A stretch of 64,000 bases of DNA. Origin: Cetobacterium sp. NK01. Lineage in GTDB: Bacteria > Fusobacteriota > Fusobacteriia > Fusobacteriales > Fusobacteriaceae. A model generated the notes under the pieces. That model did not search any database and was not told where the DNA came from. It saw only the letters and a program-made list of their open reading frames with translations. The stretch lies in NCBI RefSeq assembly GCF_024506395.1, contig NZ_JANIBO010000001.1, positions 310,001 through 374,000 on the forward strand. Direction: 5' to 3'. The position numbers were made by a program, and so were the translations under genes. Below, in pieces: positions 28,790-38,140 of this stretch (positions are counted from its first letter, which is position 1; every line of letters begins with the position of its first letter).

Positions 28790-29566
28790 ATGAATAAAAA
28801 CTATTTTTTTAATCTTTTTCCAAAAGAGGATGAATATCTAATCGCATCTATTTGGGAAGATATTTTACTATGCTTAGATATTGATTATCCTGTATATGGA
28901 ACGGTATTTTTACCACCTCATATTTGGATAAAAATTTCTGAGTTTTTAAAAACAACAAATTTAAATATTTTAACTTTTGGTTTAACAGAAATTAGTGAAA
29001 AAAAACTAATTGTTTTTGTTCCTAAAAATTTCGATCTTAACAATGTAGAACCTATTGTAACGCACTTTAAAATTGATTGTTCTAATAAGTTTAAAACCTT
29101 ACATCATAAAGATTTTTTAGGAACTATTATGAGTTTAGGATTAAAACGAGAAACTTTAGGAGATATTTTAGTAAAGGATAATATCGGTTACTGTGTTTCA
29201 ACAAAAGAAATTTTTAAAATTATCGAAACCAACCTTAAACAAATAAATAGTATTCCAAGTAAAATAAGTAAGGTTTCTTCTAACGATATTCCTAACATTC
29301 AATTTAAAGAATTTACAGATACAGTCTCATCTTTTAGATTAGATTCTATAGTAGCTTCTATTGCTAATATTTCTAGAAGTATTAGCATTGATTTAATTGA
29401 CTCTGGAGAAGTTTTTATTAACTATAATGTTGAAAAAAGCAAAAACAAACAAGTAGAAATAGGATCTATTATTACAATTAGAAAAAAAGGTAAATTTATT
29501 TTAGACAAAAACCTGGGGGAAAATAAAAAGGGAAAGTTTAAAATTCTTATAAAACAATATACTTAG
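28790..29566 (+). CDS. S4-domain RNA-binding protein, YlmH-like
   Basis: 258 residues. The C-terminal S4 domain is seen around 180-235 (RLDSIVASIANISRSISIDL, then DSGEVFINYNVEKSKNKQVE and GSIITIRKKGKF). The N-terminal part resembles YlmH proteins (the EDEYLIASIWEDILLC and GLTEISEKKLIVFVP stretches, and DFLGTIMSLGLKRETLGDIL before the S4 domain). YlmH is a ribosome-associated RNA-binding protein in Firmicutes, usually near the cell-division/sepF cluster; here it stands instead before a molybdopterin-binding gene, 10 nt apart. Confidence 0.85.
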   Translation: MNKNYFFNLFPKEDEYLIASIWEDILLCLDIDYPVYGTVFLPPHIWIKISEFLKTTNLNILTFGLTEISEKKLIVFVPKNFDLNNVEPIVTHFKIDCSNKFKTLHHKDFLGTIMSLGLKRETLGDILVKDNIGYCVSTKEIFKIIETNLKQINSIPSKISKVSSNDIPNIQFKEFTDTVSSFRLDSIVASIANISRSISIDLIDSGEVFINYNVEKSKNKQVEIGSIITIRKKGKFILDKNLGENKKGKFKILIKQYT

Positions 29567-29576
29567 GGAGGTTTTT

Positions 29577-30590
29577 ATGAAAACGGTTAAAACTGTTGAC
29601 GCAACTGGAATGATTTTATGCCATGATATAACTAAAATTGTTCCTGGAGAATTTAAAGGTGTTGCCTTTAAAAAAGGACACATTATAAAAAAGGAGGACA
29701 TTCCTGAACTTTTAAAACTTGGAAAAGATAATCTTTATGTATGGGAGCATAAAGAGGGAACACTTCACGAAAATGATGCTGCTATTAGAATAAAAGATCA
29801 TATTGCTGGCAGCGGACTAGATTTCTCTACTATTAAAGAGGGAAAAATAGACTTTATTGCCAACATGGACGGGCTTTTAAAAATCGATATAACTGAACTC
29901 TTCAAAATAAACAGCTTAAGAGAGATTATTGTTTCGACTCTTCATAATAATACACCTATAAAAAAGGGAACTAAGGTTGCAGGCACTAGAGTTATACCTT
30001 TAGTTATTGATGAAAATAAAATAATTCAAATGGAAGAGATTGCAAAAAAAGAAATTATTAAAATTTTACCTATAAAACCAAAAAAAATAGCTATTATTAC
30101 TACTGGAAACGAAGTTTTTTATGGAAGAATTCAGGATAAATTTGGTCCTATTTTAACTAAAAAAGTTGAAGAATACGGCTGCGAAGTTATTTATCATGCT
30201 TTTTCATCAGATGATAAAGAGATGATAAAAGAAAAAATACAAGAAGCTTTAAATAGCGATGCTGAATTAATTCTTTGTACTGGCGGTATGTCAGTGGATC
30301 CTGATGATAGAACGCCTCTTGCTATTAGAGAAATGGGCGGTGAACTAATAACTTATGGTTCTCCTGTCCTACCTGGTGCTATGCTCCTATTAGCATATCA
30401 TGGTAAAAAGGCTATTTTAGGGCTACCTGGTTGCGTTATGCATTCCAAAAGAACAGCATTTGATTTAGTTCTCCCTAGAATTTTAGCCGACGAAAGAGTT
30501 AACTTTGATGATATTGCTTCGTATGGTCATGGAGGATTATGCTTAGATTGTCCTGTATGTACTTTTCCTCATTGTTCATTTGGAAAATAA
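29577..30590 (+). CDS. Molybdopterin-binding (MoeA/MogA-like) protein with C-terminal Cys cluster
   Basis: 337 residues. The MoCF_biosynth domain occupies about 165-310: AIITTGNEVFYGRIQDKFGP, ELILCTGGMSVDPDDRTPLA and ILGLPGCVMHSKRTAFDLVL. The N-terminal half (AHGM-like DATGMILCHDITKIVPGEFK) resembles the MoeA domain that binds the cofactor. The tail ends in a four-cysteine cluster (C322, C325, C328, C333), a pattern suited to Fe-S or zinc binding. No other molybdenum-cofactor gene or molybdoenzyme lies in the window. Function beyond pterin binding is uncertain. Confidence 0.85.
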   Translation: MKTVKTVDATGMILCHDITKIVPGEFKGVAFKKGHIIKKEDIPELLKLGKDNLYVWEHKEGTLHENDAAIRIKDHIAGSGLDFSTIKEGKIDFIANMDGLLKIDITELFKINSLREIIVSTLHNNTPIKKGTKVAGTRVIPLVIDENKIIQMEEIAKKEIIKILPIKPKKIAIITTGNEVFYGRIQDKFGPILTKKVEEYGCEVIYHAFSSDDKEMIKEKIQEALNSDAELILCTGGMSVDPDDRTPLAIREMGGELITYGSPVLPGAMLLLAYHGKKAILGLPGCVMHSKRTAFDLVLPRILADERVNFDDIASYGHGGLCLDCPVCTFPHCSFGK

Positions 30591-30602
30591 ATTTTTATTA
30601 TA

Positions 30603-30656
30603 AAAAAAACGAGTCTAATCTAAAAATTAAATTTCTAGATTAGACTCTCATTTTTA
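30603..30656. terminator. Bidirectional terminator
   Basis: 12 bp stem GAGTCTAATCTA/TAGATTAGACTC (30611-30622 with 30636-30647); T-rich tails on both strands (TCATTTTTAA on plus, GTTTTTTTTA on minus). Serves the molybdopterin-binding gene and the converging aldose epimerase-like gene. Confidence 0.9.
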
Positions 30657-31541
30657 ATAAAATCTAATTATTTGCGAATATTTTTTTTGTTCATTTGAAT
30701 TCAGTTTCTGAATTTCCCTTTTATCTTCAACTCTATTTGATCCATTTGTAAAATCAGTAATTCCAGCCCATGGCTCTAAACATATGAACTCACTAGAATC
30801 AGTACTTGTCCATAAAGTTAAAATCGGTAAATTTTCAAATTTAAACTCTAATCCATGATTAGATTTAGTATGTCTTAAATTTACAACATTATTTTTTAAT
30901 CCATCTATCACTATTGCATCTTTAGAAAATTTTTCTTTTGATAAAACAAACTTTTCTGTTACGATTAACTCTTCAGATATTTCAGATAAAAAAGAATTGT
31001 TAGTTTCATCAATTTTATAAAAACTACACTTCTCTTCTTTGAATTCTAAATAATAATTTTCAAATTTACTGTCTCCATTATAGTTACAATAAAAAGCTGT
31101 ATGTCCACCTATATGATAATACATTTCAACTATACCATTATTTTTTACTACATAATTATGATGTAATGTATCATTTTCTAATATGTACTCTATTATTAAA
31201 GAAAAGTTATAAGGGTATTTTTCTTTTATATATTCATTTGGTTTCAATTGGAACTTTGCTGTTGTCTTTGTTATTTCTAAAGTTTCAAAATCTAAATCTC
31301 TAGCAAATCCATGCTTTGTCATTGGCAAAGATACTCTCTCATCTTTGCCTAAAGGATAATCTATTTCACCTTTTAATATATTACCTATAAAAGGAAAAAG
31401 ATTGGGAGCACTCTTTTTAAAACTTCCGTCAGTTCCTGGCCAAATATATTCAATGTTATTTTCTTTATTAACTACACTTTTTAATTCCGCACCGAACTTA
31501 TTTATTAAAACAACTAATTTTTCATTCTCAATTTTTATCAT
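30654..31541 (-). CDS. Aldose 1-epimerase (galactose mutarotase)-like protein
   Basis: 295 residues of the GalM/YihR-like superfamily: IENEKLVVLINKFGAELKSV, YIWPGTDGSFKKSAPNLFPFIG, PMTKHGFARDLDF, the H in YHIGGHTAFYC and FICLEPWAGITDF. These are typical of the LacX-type subgroup, which interconverts sugar anomers or binds phosphorylated sugars. The substrate is unknown. Last gene of the operon that begins with psd. Confidence 0.9.
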   Translation of the reverse strand: MIKIENEKLVVLINKFGAELKSVVNKENNIEYIWPGTDGSFKKSAPNLFPFIGNILKGEIDYPLGKDERVSLPMTKHGFARDLDFETLEITKTTAKFQLKPNEYIKEKYPYNFSLIIEYILENDTLHHNYVVKNNGIVEMYYHIGGHTAFYCNYNGDSKFENYYLEFKEEKCSFYKIDETNNSFLSEISEELIVTEKFVLSKEKFSKDAIVIDGLKNNVVNLRHTKSNHGLEFKFENLPILTLWTSTDSSEFICLEPWAGITDFTNGSNRVEDKREIQKLNSNEQKKYSQIIRFY

Positions 31542-31566
31542 GAGATCTCCTCCCCCTACATTGAAA

Positions 31567-32229
31567 TTAGTACTGTACTAAATTTGGAAATTGAGAATCT
31601 AGAATTTCATCCATTTGAGCAGTAAATTCAGCATTTTCTTCATTTTTTAAGAACTCTTCTACATCACCTGTAATTTCTATTCTTTCAATAATATCTCCCT
31701 GTTTTATTGAATCTACAACCTTTTGATCATCTTCAGATACAACTTCTCCAAAAATTGTATGTTTGTAATTTAACCATGGAGTCTCAACATGTGTAATAAA
31801 GAATTGTGATCCATTTGTCTCTGGACCTGCATTAGCCATTGCTAAGATTCCTTTTTTGTCAAATACAACTCCTTCTTTAAACTCATCTATAAATTGATAT
31901 CCAGGTCCACCTGTTCCTGTTCCTGTAGGATCTCCACCCTGAACCATGAAATCCTCAATTACTCTATGGAATTTTATTCCATTGTAATACTCTCTCATTG
32001 CTAAATGAGCAAAGTTTAAAACTGTTACTGGTGCCACTTCTGGGAAAAGTACTAAATTAATATCCCCTCTTGCTGTAACTATTTTAGCATTTAATTTTAC
32101 TTGTTTCATATTTTTTACCTCCATATTTTTTCCTAAAACAACCCTTGGTTTTGCAAACATCTTTTTTGAAAGAAAAAAGACAATAAATACTGCCAATAAA
32201 ATTAAAATCTGTTTGAATCCTTTTTCCAT
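31567..32229 (-). CDS. Cyclophilin-type peptidyl-prolyl cis-trans isomerase, membrane-anchored
   Basis: 220 residues. An N-terminal hydrophobic helix ([19 protein letters not shown], residues 8-26) is an anchor or signal. The cyclophilin domain follows from about 48: [20 protein letters not shown], the catalytic [25 protein letters not shown] and [11 protein letters not shown]. The C-terminal about 30 residues after the fold are acidic. It is a second folding catalyst besides the PpiD-like protein. Confidence 0.95.
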   Translation of the reverse strand: MEKGFKQILILLAVFIVFFLSKKMFAKPRVVLGKNMEVKNMKQVKLNAKIVTARGDINLVLFPEVAPVTVLNFAHLAMREYYNGIKFHRVIEDFMVQGGDPTGTGTGGPGYQFIDEFKEGVVFDKKGILAMANAGPETNGSQFFITHVETPWLNYKHTIFGEVVSEDDQKVVDSIKQGDIIERIEITGDVEEFLKNEENAEFTAQMDEILDSQFPNLVQY

Positions 32230-32235
32230 TCTTAA

Positions 32236-32889
32236 CTAGTCCTCCATTTTAAAAGCTTCTTTATAAGTTTCTAGAAGTTCTTCTTCTGAAACAACCCCGT
32301 AAATTTCATAAGGCCATTTAGATTCTAACTTCTTTTTTAATTGATTGATATCCTTTTCAACTAATAAGTACTTATCCTCTATATTTCTAAGTTTTTCTCT
32401 AACTGGTTGCAGTTTATAAATTATATCAAATTGTTCCTCTTCTTGTATAGTATCTTTTAATAAGTTTTCTAATTTTTGTTCTTCTATTGCTAACTTATTG
32501 TATTTTTCAACTATTTTATCTTTTCTATCTAAGAGTCTATTTAAATTATATTTAAAAAATCTTTTTACAACTATAGCTCCAGATTTACCTTCAAGTTTTT
32601 CTCTTTTTTCTAAATTTTCTTTAACCACGTCTATTGACAGATTATTTTTTTCTCTAATCTCTTCTATCATATTTTCAAAAGCTTCAAACTCTTTACTATC
32701 CATCTTATCTATTTTCATTTCTAAAAGTGCTCCATAGATTCTTTCGTACGGAACTAAAACTTTTTCTTCCAACATCTCTACTCCAGATAAATCTCCTATT
32801 TCTTTTAATTTATCCAATTGTAAAGATGTTGTTTTTAAAACAGTTAAAATAACTTCTTGAGCATACAGTATAAATTCATCTCTCTTCAT
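32236..32889 (-). CDS. Coiled-coil protein of unknown function
   Basis: 217 residues, strongly helical and charged, with no signal peptide, membrane segment or catalytic motif that I can recognise. Heptad-like Leu/Ile spacing is best at about 85-125 and 135-195 (ILKKKLESK-type stretches), consistent with a coiled coil. It begins one base before the end of the upstream flavoprotein gene region and is followed 6 nt later by the cyclophilin gene, so it is an operon member and probably a real protein. Confidence 0.75.
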   Translation of the reverse strand: MKRDEFILYAQEVILTVLKTTSLQLDKLKEIGDLSGVEMLEEKVLVPYERIYGALLEMKIDKMDSKEFEAFENMIEEIREKNNLSIDVVKENLEKREKLEGKSGAIVVKRFFKYNLNRLLDRKDKIVEKYNKLAIEEQKLENLLKDTIQEEEQFDIIYKLQPVREKLRNIEDKYLLVEKDINQLKKKLESKWPYEIYGVVSEEELLETYKEAFKMED

Positions 32890-34122
32890 TTAATCTCTTT
32901 CCTTTCTTTTCATAGATTTTCCAGCTAAAACTCCCATTGAACATGCAGCTTGAATATTATAGCCACCTGTATCTCCATCTATATCTACAATCTCTCCTAC
33001 TAAATAAAGATTTTTTACTTTTTTCGATTCCATAGTTTTAGAATTAATTTCATCCAAGGCTATACCACCTTTAGTTACCATAGCCATTTCAAAACTTCCT
33101 ACTTTAGTTATCTCCATTTTGTACGATGTCAAATATCTCACTAAACTTTCTCTTTTTTCTTTTGAAAGTTCCGCTAACTTTAAAGCTTCATCTATTTCAA
33201 TCTCTTTTAAAACTATTTTTACAAATCTTTCAGGTAAAGAGTATTTTAATAAAAACTTCTTTACATTTTTTTTCCCATCTATATTTGTTTCATCTATTAA
33301 CTCTCTATTTAAACTTTCATATTCTTTATTAACATAGTTTATTTCTAAATAACTTTCATTTTCAACATACCTTGAATTATCAAGAATTCCTGGCCCACTA
33401 AAATTTGTGTGTGTTAGCAACACAGGCCCTCTTTTTTCAACTATTTTTTTATTATCTTTCCAAATTACAATCTCTACATCTTGAAAACTTATTCCTGAAA
33501 GATCTTGAAAAACATAGTTTTTTACGTATAGTGGTGTTAATGCAGGTCTAGGAGGTACTATTTTATGGCCTAGCTCTTTTGCAATTATATAGCCGTCTCC
33601 AGTTGTGCCTGTTCCTGGATATGATTTCCCTCCTGTAGATAAAACTAAATTTTCACAGAAATAAGTCTCTGAATCTGTTTGAATACAAAATTCCTCTAAG
33701 TTTTTTTCAATTTTCTGAATTTTTATATTCTCTATTATTTCAACTTTTAAGTTTAACATCTGTTTTTTTAGCAAATTTAGAACATCTAAAGAACTAAATG
33801 TATGAGGAAAATATTTTCCACTTTCCTCTACTAAAGTTAATGGTAATCCATTATCCTTAAAAAAGATTTTTAAAGCATCTGGAGAATACTTATTTAAAGC
33901 TTCTTTTAAAAATTTTCCATTTGCTCCATACTTATCTAAAAATTCTTTTGGCTTTCCAGTATGAGTTAAATTACATTTCCCACTACCAGCAACTAAAATC
34001 TTATTTCCAATACGTTTATTTTTTTCTAATAAAGCCACTTTAAATCCTCTTTGAGCTGCAGTAATAGCTGCAAAAATACCGCTAGGGCCTCCTCCAACAA
34101 CTATTAAATCAAATCTATTCAT
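32890..34122 (-). CDS. HI0933-family FAD/NAD(P)-dependent oxidoreductase (flavoprotein)
   Basis: 410 residues from ATG 34122; the longer frame start at 34155 lies inside the upstream methyltransferase gene and is rejected. The dinucleotide-binding motif FDLIVVGGGPSGIFAAITAA opens the protein. Family segments include LLEKNKRIGNKILVAGSGKC, NLTHTG, VLSTGGKSYPGTGTTGDGY and the C-terminal GEIVDIDGDTGGYNIQAACS. Members of this family (YhiN-like) are of unsettled function. TAATG overlap with the upstream gene indicates coupling. Confidence 0.93.
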   Translation of the reverse strand: MNRFDLIVVGGGPSGIFAAITAAQRGFKVALLEKNKRIGNKILVAGSGKCNLTHTGKPKEFLDKYGANGKFLKEALNKYSPDALKIFFKDNGLPLTLVEESGKYFPHTFSSLDVLNLLKKQMLNLKVEIIENIKIQKIEKNLEEFCIQTDSETYFCENLVLSTGGKSYPGTGTTGDGYIIAKELGHKIVPPRPALTPLYVKNYVFQDLSGISFQDVEIVIWKDNKKIVEKRGPVLLTHTNFSGPGILDNSRYVENESYLEINYVNKEYESLNRELIDETNIDGKKNVKKFLLKYSLPERFVKIVLKEIEIDEALKLAELSKEKRESLVRYLTSYKMEITKVGSFEMAMVTKGGIALDEINSKTMESKKVKNLYLVGEIVDIDGDTGGYNIQAACSMGVLAGKSMKRKERD

Positions 34123-35258
34123 TATCTTGCACCATAATATTGATAATAGTGACACTTTATTCCACCATTATATAACTTTCTATTTTTTGTAGATTTTTTT
34201 CCAAAAGCCTTCTCAAAATTTTCATAAGATGTAATTATATAATATGACCACTTAGGGAATCTCATCTGGAATATATCTCCCATAAGACCATACAATCTTT
34301 CAACTGCATCTTCGTCTAACAAACGATCTCCATAAGGCGGATTTGATATTATACATCCCTTTTCAGCCATGTTCTCTAATTCTAAAAAGTTCATACATTT
34401 AAATTCTATCTCTTCTTCTACTCCAGCTCTTATTGCATTTAATTTAGCAACTTCTACTGTTTCTGCATCTATATCCGAAGCAAAAATTCTCACTTCTTTA
34501 TCGTAATCCTCTCTTGAAAAAGCTTCGTCTCTTAAATCAACCCAAAGATTTTCAGGTATAATATTCCATTTTTCTGATGCAAAATTTCTATTTACTCCTG
34601 GAGCTACATTTCTAGCAATCATAGCTGCTTCAATAGCTATAGTTCCAGTTCCACACATAGGATCTATCAGAGGTCTATCTCCACCCTTCCAACGACTTAA
34701 CAATACTAAAGCAGCTGCCATTGTTTCTTTTAATGGTGCTTCATTAATTAAATTTCTATATCCTCTCTTATGTAACCCTTCCCCACTTGTATCAATCATA
34801 ACTAAGAAAATATCATTATGTGCTTGTATTTTAACTCTATAGTGAGCTCCTGTTTCAACAAGTTTTTGTGTTTGATAAGCTACCTTTAATCTTTCAACTA
34901 TTGCTTTCTTAACTATTTTTTGAATATCTGATTTTGAAAATAACTTACATTTTACAGAACTTACCCAACTTATAGGAAATTCACCATCAATTGATATAAT
35001 ATTTTCCCAAGGTAGCCTCTTAATATTTTCGAACAAATTATCAAATGTTAATGCTTTAAACTCTCCCATTTTTATAAAAACTCTATCTGCACATCTAAGA
35101 TGTAAGTTAGCTTCTACTATATCTTTTTCATCTCCATCAAATTCTACTCTTCCGTTAAATGTTTCTACATTTTGAAACCCTAGTTCTTTACATTCATCTT
35201 TAACAACACTTTCTAATCCCATTGTTGCTGATGCTATTAATCTATATTTTTTATTCAT
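34122..35258 (-). CDS. THUMP-domain class I SAM-dependent RNA methyltransferase (RlmL/YpsC type)
   Basis: 378 residues. An N-terminal THUMP/ferredoxin-like RNA-binding part (about 1-160) is followed by a Rossmann methyltransferase: RPLIDPMCGTGTIAIEAAMI, ASDIDAETVEVAKLNA and the N2-guanine methyltransferase motif NPPYGDRL. By family this is the N-terminal-half equivalent of RlmL, methylating 23S rRNA guanosine (G2445 in E. coli). Starts with a TAATG overlap with the preceding permease-like gene. Confidence 0.93.
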   Translation of the reverse strand: MNKKYRLIASATMGLESVVKDECKELGFQNVETFNGRVEFDGDEKDIVEANLHLRCADRVFIKMGEFKALTFDNLFENIKRLPWENIISIDGEFPISWVSSVKCKLFSKSDIQKIVKKAIVERLKVAYQTQKLVETGAHYRVKIQAHNDIFLVMIDTSGEGLHKRGYRNLINEAPLKETMAAALVLLSRWKGGDRPLIDPMCGTGTIAIEAAMIARNVAPGVNRNFASEKWNIIPENLWVDLRDEAFSREDYDKEVRIFASDIDAETVEVAKLNAIRAGVEEEIEFKCMNFLELENMAEKGCIISNPPYGDRLLDEDAVERLYGLMGDIFQMRFPKWSYYIITSYENFEKAFGKKSTKNRKLYNGGIKCHYYQYYGAR

Positions 35259-36337
35259 TACTCACTCCTTTTTTTTAAACACTCTAAATATATAAATTTA
35301 ATTATTACAAATACTGGAACCCCTAAAAACATTCCTAAAGGTCCAAAAAAACTTCCACAAACCATAACAGCTACTATAGTCCAAAAACTACTCATTCCAA
35401 CTGACTCTTCCATTATTTTAGGACCTATTATAAATCCATCTACTGCTTGACCTATTCCAATCGCCACAAAAAGATATATTACTTTTAAAGGTGCTGCTAA
35501 TAATATTAAAAAAGTTGCTATTGTCCCTGCAACAATGGATCCCACATATGGTATCATATTTCCTATCCCTACCATAACCCCACTTAATAATGCATACGGA
35601 ACTTTCGCTATAAATAAAACTAAAAACACAATAAATCCTACTACCGCTGAAGTTATTATTCTTCCTAAAATATATTTCAAAAATACATCATTTACTTTTC
35701 TTACAAATTCAACCCCATATTTTGCTCTATTTTTTGTTGTGAAAAGTAAAAAAACATTTTCTAAAAACTCCATAAAATACTCTTTACTATATAATAAATA
35801 AAGAGAAATAAAAATACCTATAAAAAAGTTTATCAATCCCATTAAACTTTTTAAAACTCCTGCTCCTAAACCAAATGCTAAATTTTTAAAATTACCTAAA
35901 TTCGTTCTTGTAAATTTGACTAAATTATTTTCAATCTCTTTTGGATCGAAGAATAGCATATCTTTTGATTTTAAAAATTCAATTAAATGCTCCGCATTAG
36001 AACTCAAGCTCGCTAGCATTGTTGGAAATTTTTCAATTAAATCTGTCATGCTATTTATTATATTTGGAACAATTATTAAAAATAATTCAATTATTAATAG
36101 AAACACAATCATTAAGCTTATCCCTATTGCCCAAGATCTTTTCATTTTAACTTTATTTTCAAATATTTTTACAAGTGGACTTACTAATACCGCTATGAAA
36201 ATAGCATATATAAATGGTATTATAGAACTTACCATTTGCCCAACTATAGAATTAAAGGCTTCGTTGTATTGAAAAAATGTTTGAAGTAAAATTAACAAAA
36301 ATCCTATTATAAAAAAATGTATGTATTCTTTTTTCAT
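35258..36337 (-). CDS. AI-2E/PerM-family membrane protein
   Basis: 359 residues with about eight transmembrane segments: two at the N-terminus, one at about 65-90, a pair around 150-185, and a cluster of four at about 215-345. The hallmark is the glycine-rich GNMIPYVGSIVAGTIATFLI and the C-terminal GPLGMFLGVPVFVIIKFIYL. The family comprises AI-2 exporters, Na+(Li+)/H+ antiporters and proteins of unknown role, so the substrate cannot be named. Confidence 0.92.
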   Translation of the reverse strand: MKKEYIHFFIIGFLLILLQTFFQYNEAFNSIVGQMVSSIIPFIYAIFIAVLVSPLVKIFENKVKMKRSWAIGISLMIVFLLIIELFLIIVPNIINSMTDLIEKFPTMLASLSSNAEHLIEFLKSKDMLFFDPKEIENNLVKFTRTNLGNFKNLAFGLGAGVLKSLMGLINFFIGIFISLYLLYSKEYFMEFLENVFLLFTTKNRAKYGVEFVRKVNDVFLKYILGRIITSAVVGFIVFLVLFIAKVPYALLSGVMVGIGNMIPYVGSIVAGTIATFLILLAAPLKVIYLFVAIGIGQAVDGFIIGPKIMEESVGMSSFWTIVAVMVCGSFFGPLGMFLGVPVFVIIKFIYLECLKKRSE

Positions 36338-36361
36338 ATTTTTTTCCTTTCTTAATCCATA

Positions 36362-36760
36362 TTATTTAATAACAAAATCTACATCATCACTTCTCTCATT
36401 CGTTTTACCAACAACTTTTATTATTAATCGATCTGGAACTCCTATTATAACTTCTCCTGGTTGCGCTATCCATCCCTGCTTTACATTTAGTTTCAATGGT
36501 GAATTTGATGTAGTTACTCTAATTTTTTTATTCTTTATTTTTATATTTACTCCCCCTATATCTGTTGGAACAAAAATATCTTTCTCTTCATTTTGTAAAG
36601 GGTAAACATATTTCAACTGATTATTTACATAAACTTCTGCATTTGCTGCATCAGATGCTTTGAATTTAGTAATTTGAATTCCTAAAATAGAAAAGATTGC
36701 TATTAAACTAATATAAATTATCGCATCACCTTTTCTAAAATATTTTCTCTCTTTTGCCAC
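36362..36760 (-). CDS. NusG domain II-containing protein
   Basis: 132 residues. A single transmembrane helix (AIIYISLIAIFSILGIQIT, about 14-33) is followed by a beta-rich extracytoplasmic domain. The pattern VYVNNQLKYVYPLQNEEKDI, VNIKIKNKKIRV and KQGWIAQPGEVIIGVPDRL matches the NusG domain II-like secreted family found in Firmicutes and Fusobacteria, often close to FMN:protein or RNF-related genes. Its function is unknown. Overlaps no neighbour: 8 nt from psd. Confidence 0.85.
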   Translation of the reverse strand: MAKERKYFRKGDAIIYISLIAIFSILGIQITKFKASDAANAEVYVNNQLKYVYPLQNEEKDIFVPTDIGGVNIKIKNKKIRVTTSNSPLKLNVKQGWIAQPGEVIIGVPDRLIIKVVGKTNERSDDVDFVIK

Positions 36761-36768
36761 AAGTTCAC

Positions 36769-37668
36769 CTACTTAGCTTTTCCTATTTTTTCACCCATAT
36801 ATACTTTTGTTTCAATCCCTCTACTACTATTCTCTAAAATATCTTTATCAAAACTCACTTTATTTTTTTGAAAAAACAATACACAAGAAGAACCTCCGAA
36901 GAAGAAGTATCCTTTTTCATCTCCTTTTTTTATAAAAGTATTAGGCTTATAAGTTTGTTTGATTCCCCCAACCATCGTTGCTCCTATCTCGCTTAAAATA
37001 ATTTCTCCAAACCTTTCTGTCTTGAGAATCGAAATCTCTCTCTTATTCTCACAATAAACTCTAAAATTTTTCTTTATTGCGTAAGGAGATACTGAGTAAT
37101 AATACCCATCAATAAGTTTTGATTCGCCTATTTCTCCATCTGCTGGGAAATGAAATCTATGATAATCTACTGGAGCTAGCCTTATTATCATTATTGTTCC
37201 TCCAATAAATTTTTTAGCTTCTTCTTTGTCCATTAAAAATTCTTCTATTGTAAAATCATCACCCTTTAAAAAAAACTTAGATGTTTCTTGTAAATTTTCA
37301 AAAACTAAAATTTTACCATCTGCAGGAGATACTAATATATCTTCTCCATTAGCAATCTCTCTTGCACCCTCTTTTAGCTCTCTTATAAAAAAATCATTAA
37401 AAGATGTGAAATCTTCAATTCTTTTTTTAGATTCATCCATATTTATATAATTTGCATCTACGAAAGGCTTTATTTTTGCTATGGATGATTTTTCAGCCAT
37501 CTTTTTTCCATAATAATCTGTTAAAAATTTTTTTCTAACAACTAAATTCAGAGGGAGTTTTCCTAAAGGATTATAGTATAAAAACTTTAAAAATCCCTCA
37601 CCAGGTGGATTTTCTGTTTTTATTTCTCCTGTTTTTCTCTCAATATAATTAATTTTATCAAAATTCAT
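36769..37668 (-). CDS. psd: Phosphatidylserine decarboxylase proenzyme
   Basis: 299 residues from ATG 37668, which is 7 nt after AAGGAG; the upstream ATG at 37674 would be only 1 nt from it. The enzyme self-cleaves to make a pyruvoyl group. The cleavage motif is GGSS ([12 protein letters not shown] near the C-terminus) instead of LGST; serine variants are known in the family. SPADGKI and [16 protein letters not shown] are further signatures. It completes phosphatidylethanolamine synthesis after PssA. First gene of the operon running to the aldose epimerase-like gene. Confidence 0.95.
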   Translation of the reverse strand: MNFDKINYIERKTGEIKTENPPGEGFLKFLYYNPLGKLPLNLVVRKKFLTDYYGKKMAEKSSIAKIKPFVDANYINMDESKKRIEDFTSFNDFFIRELKEGAREIANGEDILVSPADGKILVFENLQETSKFFLKGDDFTIEEFLMDKEEAKKFIGGTIMIIRLAPVDYHRFHFPADGEIGESKLIDGYYYSVSPYAIKKNFRVYCENKREISILKTERFGEIILSEIGATMVGGIKQTYKPNTFIKKGDEKGYFFFGGSSCVLFFQKNKVSFDKDILENSSRGIETKVYMGEKIGKAK

Positions 37669-37680
37669 ACACATACTCCT

Positions 37681-37708
37681 TTTACATATTAATTTTTTAT
37701 TGTATAAT
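37681..37708 (+). promoter_or_regulatory. Promoter of mgsA
   Basis: TTTACA (37681-37686), 16 bp, TATAAT (37703-37708), 29 nt before the mgsA start. Confidence 0.65.
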
Positions 37709-37736
37709 ATCTATAGTAAAACTTATGGAGGTCAAA

Positions 37737-38105
37737 ATGAAAAAAATAGCATTAATCGCTCACGACAACATGAAGCCAGAAATGGTTAGCTTTGCAAAAA
37801 AATATGAGCATATCTTAGCAAAATACCCTCTTGTTTCAACTGGTACAACTGGACTTAGAATTATGGAGGCAACTAATCTACAAATTCAACGCTTCAAATC
37901 AGGGCCTATAGGTGGTGATCAACAAATTGGTGCTGAAGTAGCTACAGATAATATCGCAGCTATTTTATTTTTTAGAGATCCTTTAACTTCTCAACCACAC
38001 GAACCTGATATCTCTGCACTTATTAGAGTTGCTGATGTACATAAAGTTCCAATTGCTACAAATTTAGCTTCAGCTGAATTACTTATTATTGGTTTAAATA
38101 AATGA
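37737..38105 (+). CDS. mgsA: Methylglyoxal synthase
   Basis: 122 residues from ATG 37737, which has GGAGG 6 nt before it; the ATG at 37725 is part of that SD. Converts dihydroxyacetone phosphate to methylglyoxal plus phosphate, a phosphate-starvation bypass of lower glycolysis. Family signatures [45 protein letters not shown] and [18 protein letters not shown] are all intact, including the catalytic aspartate in GGDQQ. Confidence 0.97.
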   Translation: MKKIALIAHDNMKPEMVSFAKKYEHILAKYPLVSTGTTGLRIMEATNLQIQRFKSGPIGGDQQIGAEVATDNIAAILFFRDPLTSQPHEPDISALIRVADVHKVPIATNLASAELLIIGLNK

Positions 38106-38109
38106 TTAT

Positions 38110-38140
38110 AATAGGCTGACTTATGTCAGCCTATTTTTAA
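38110..38140. terminator. Bidirectional terminator mgsA / pncB
   Basis: Stem AATAGGCTGAC/GTCAGCCTATT (38110-38120 with 38125-38135) with loop TTAT and a TTTTTAA tail on plus; lies between the convergent stops. Confidence 0.85.

Noticed and set aside
34122-34155. Longer start for the HI0933-family flavoprotein
   Set aside because: The added residues are encoded in the methyltransferase 3' end and precede the FAD motif; the ATG of the TAATG overlap is the natural start.
35916-36272. 118-codon plus-strand frame opposite the PerM-like gene
   Set aside because: Antisense shadow; the PerM-like gene has clear membrane topology and SD.
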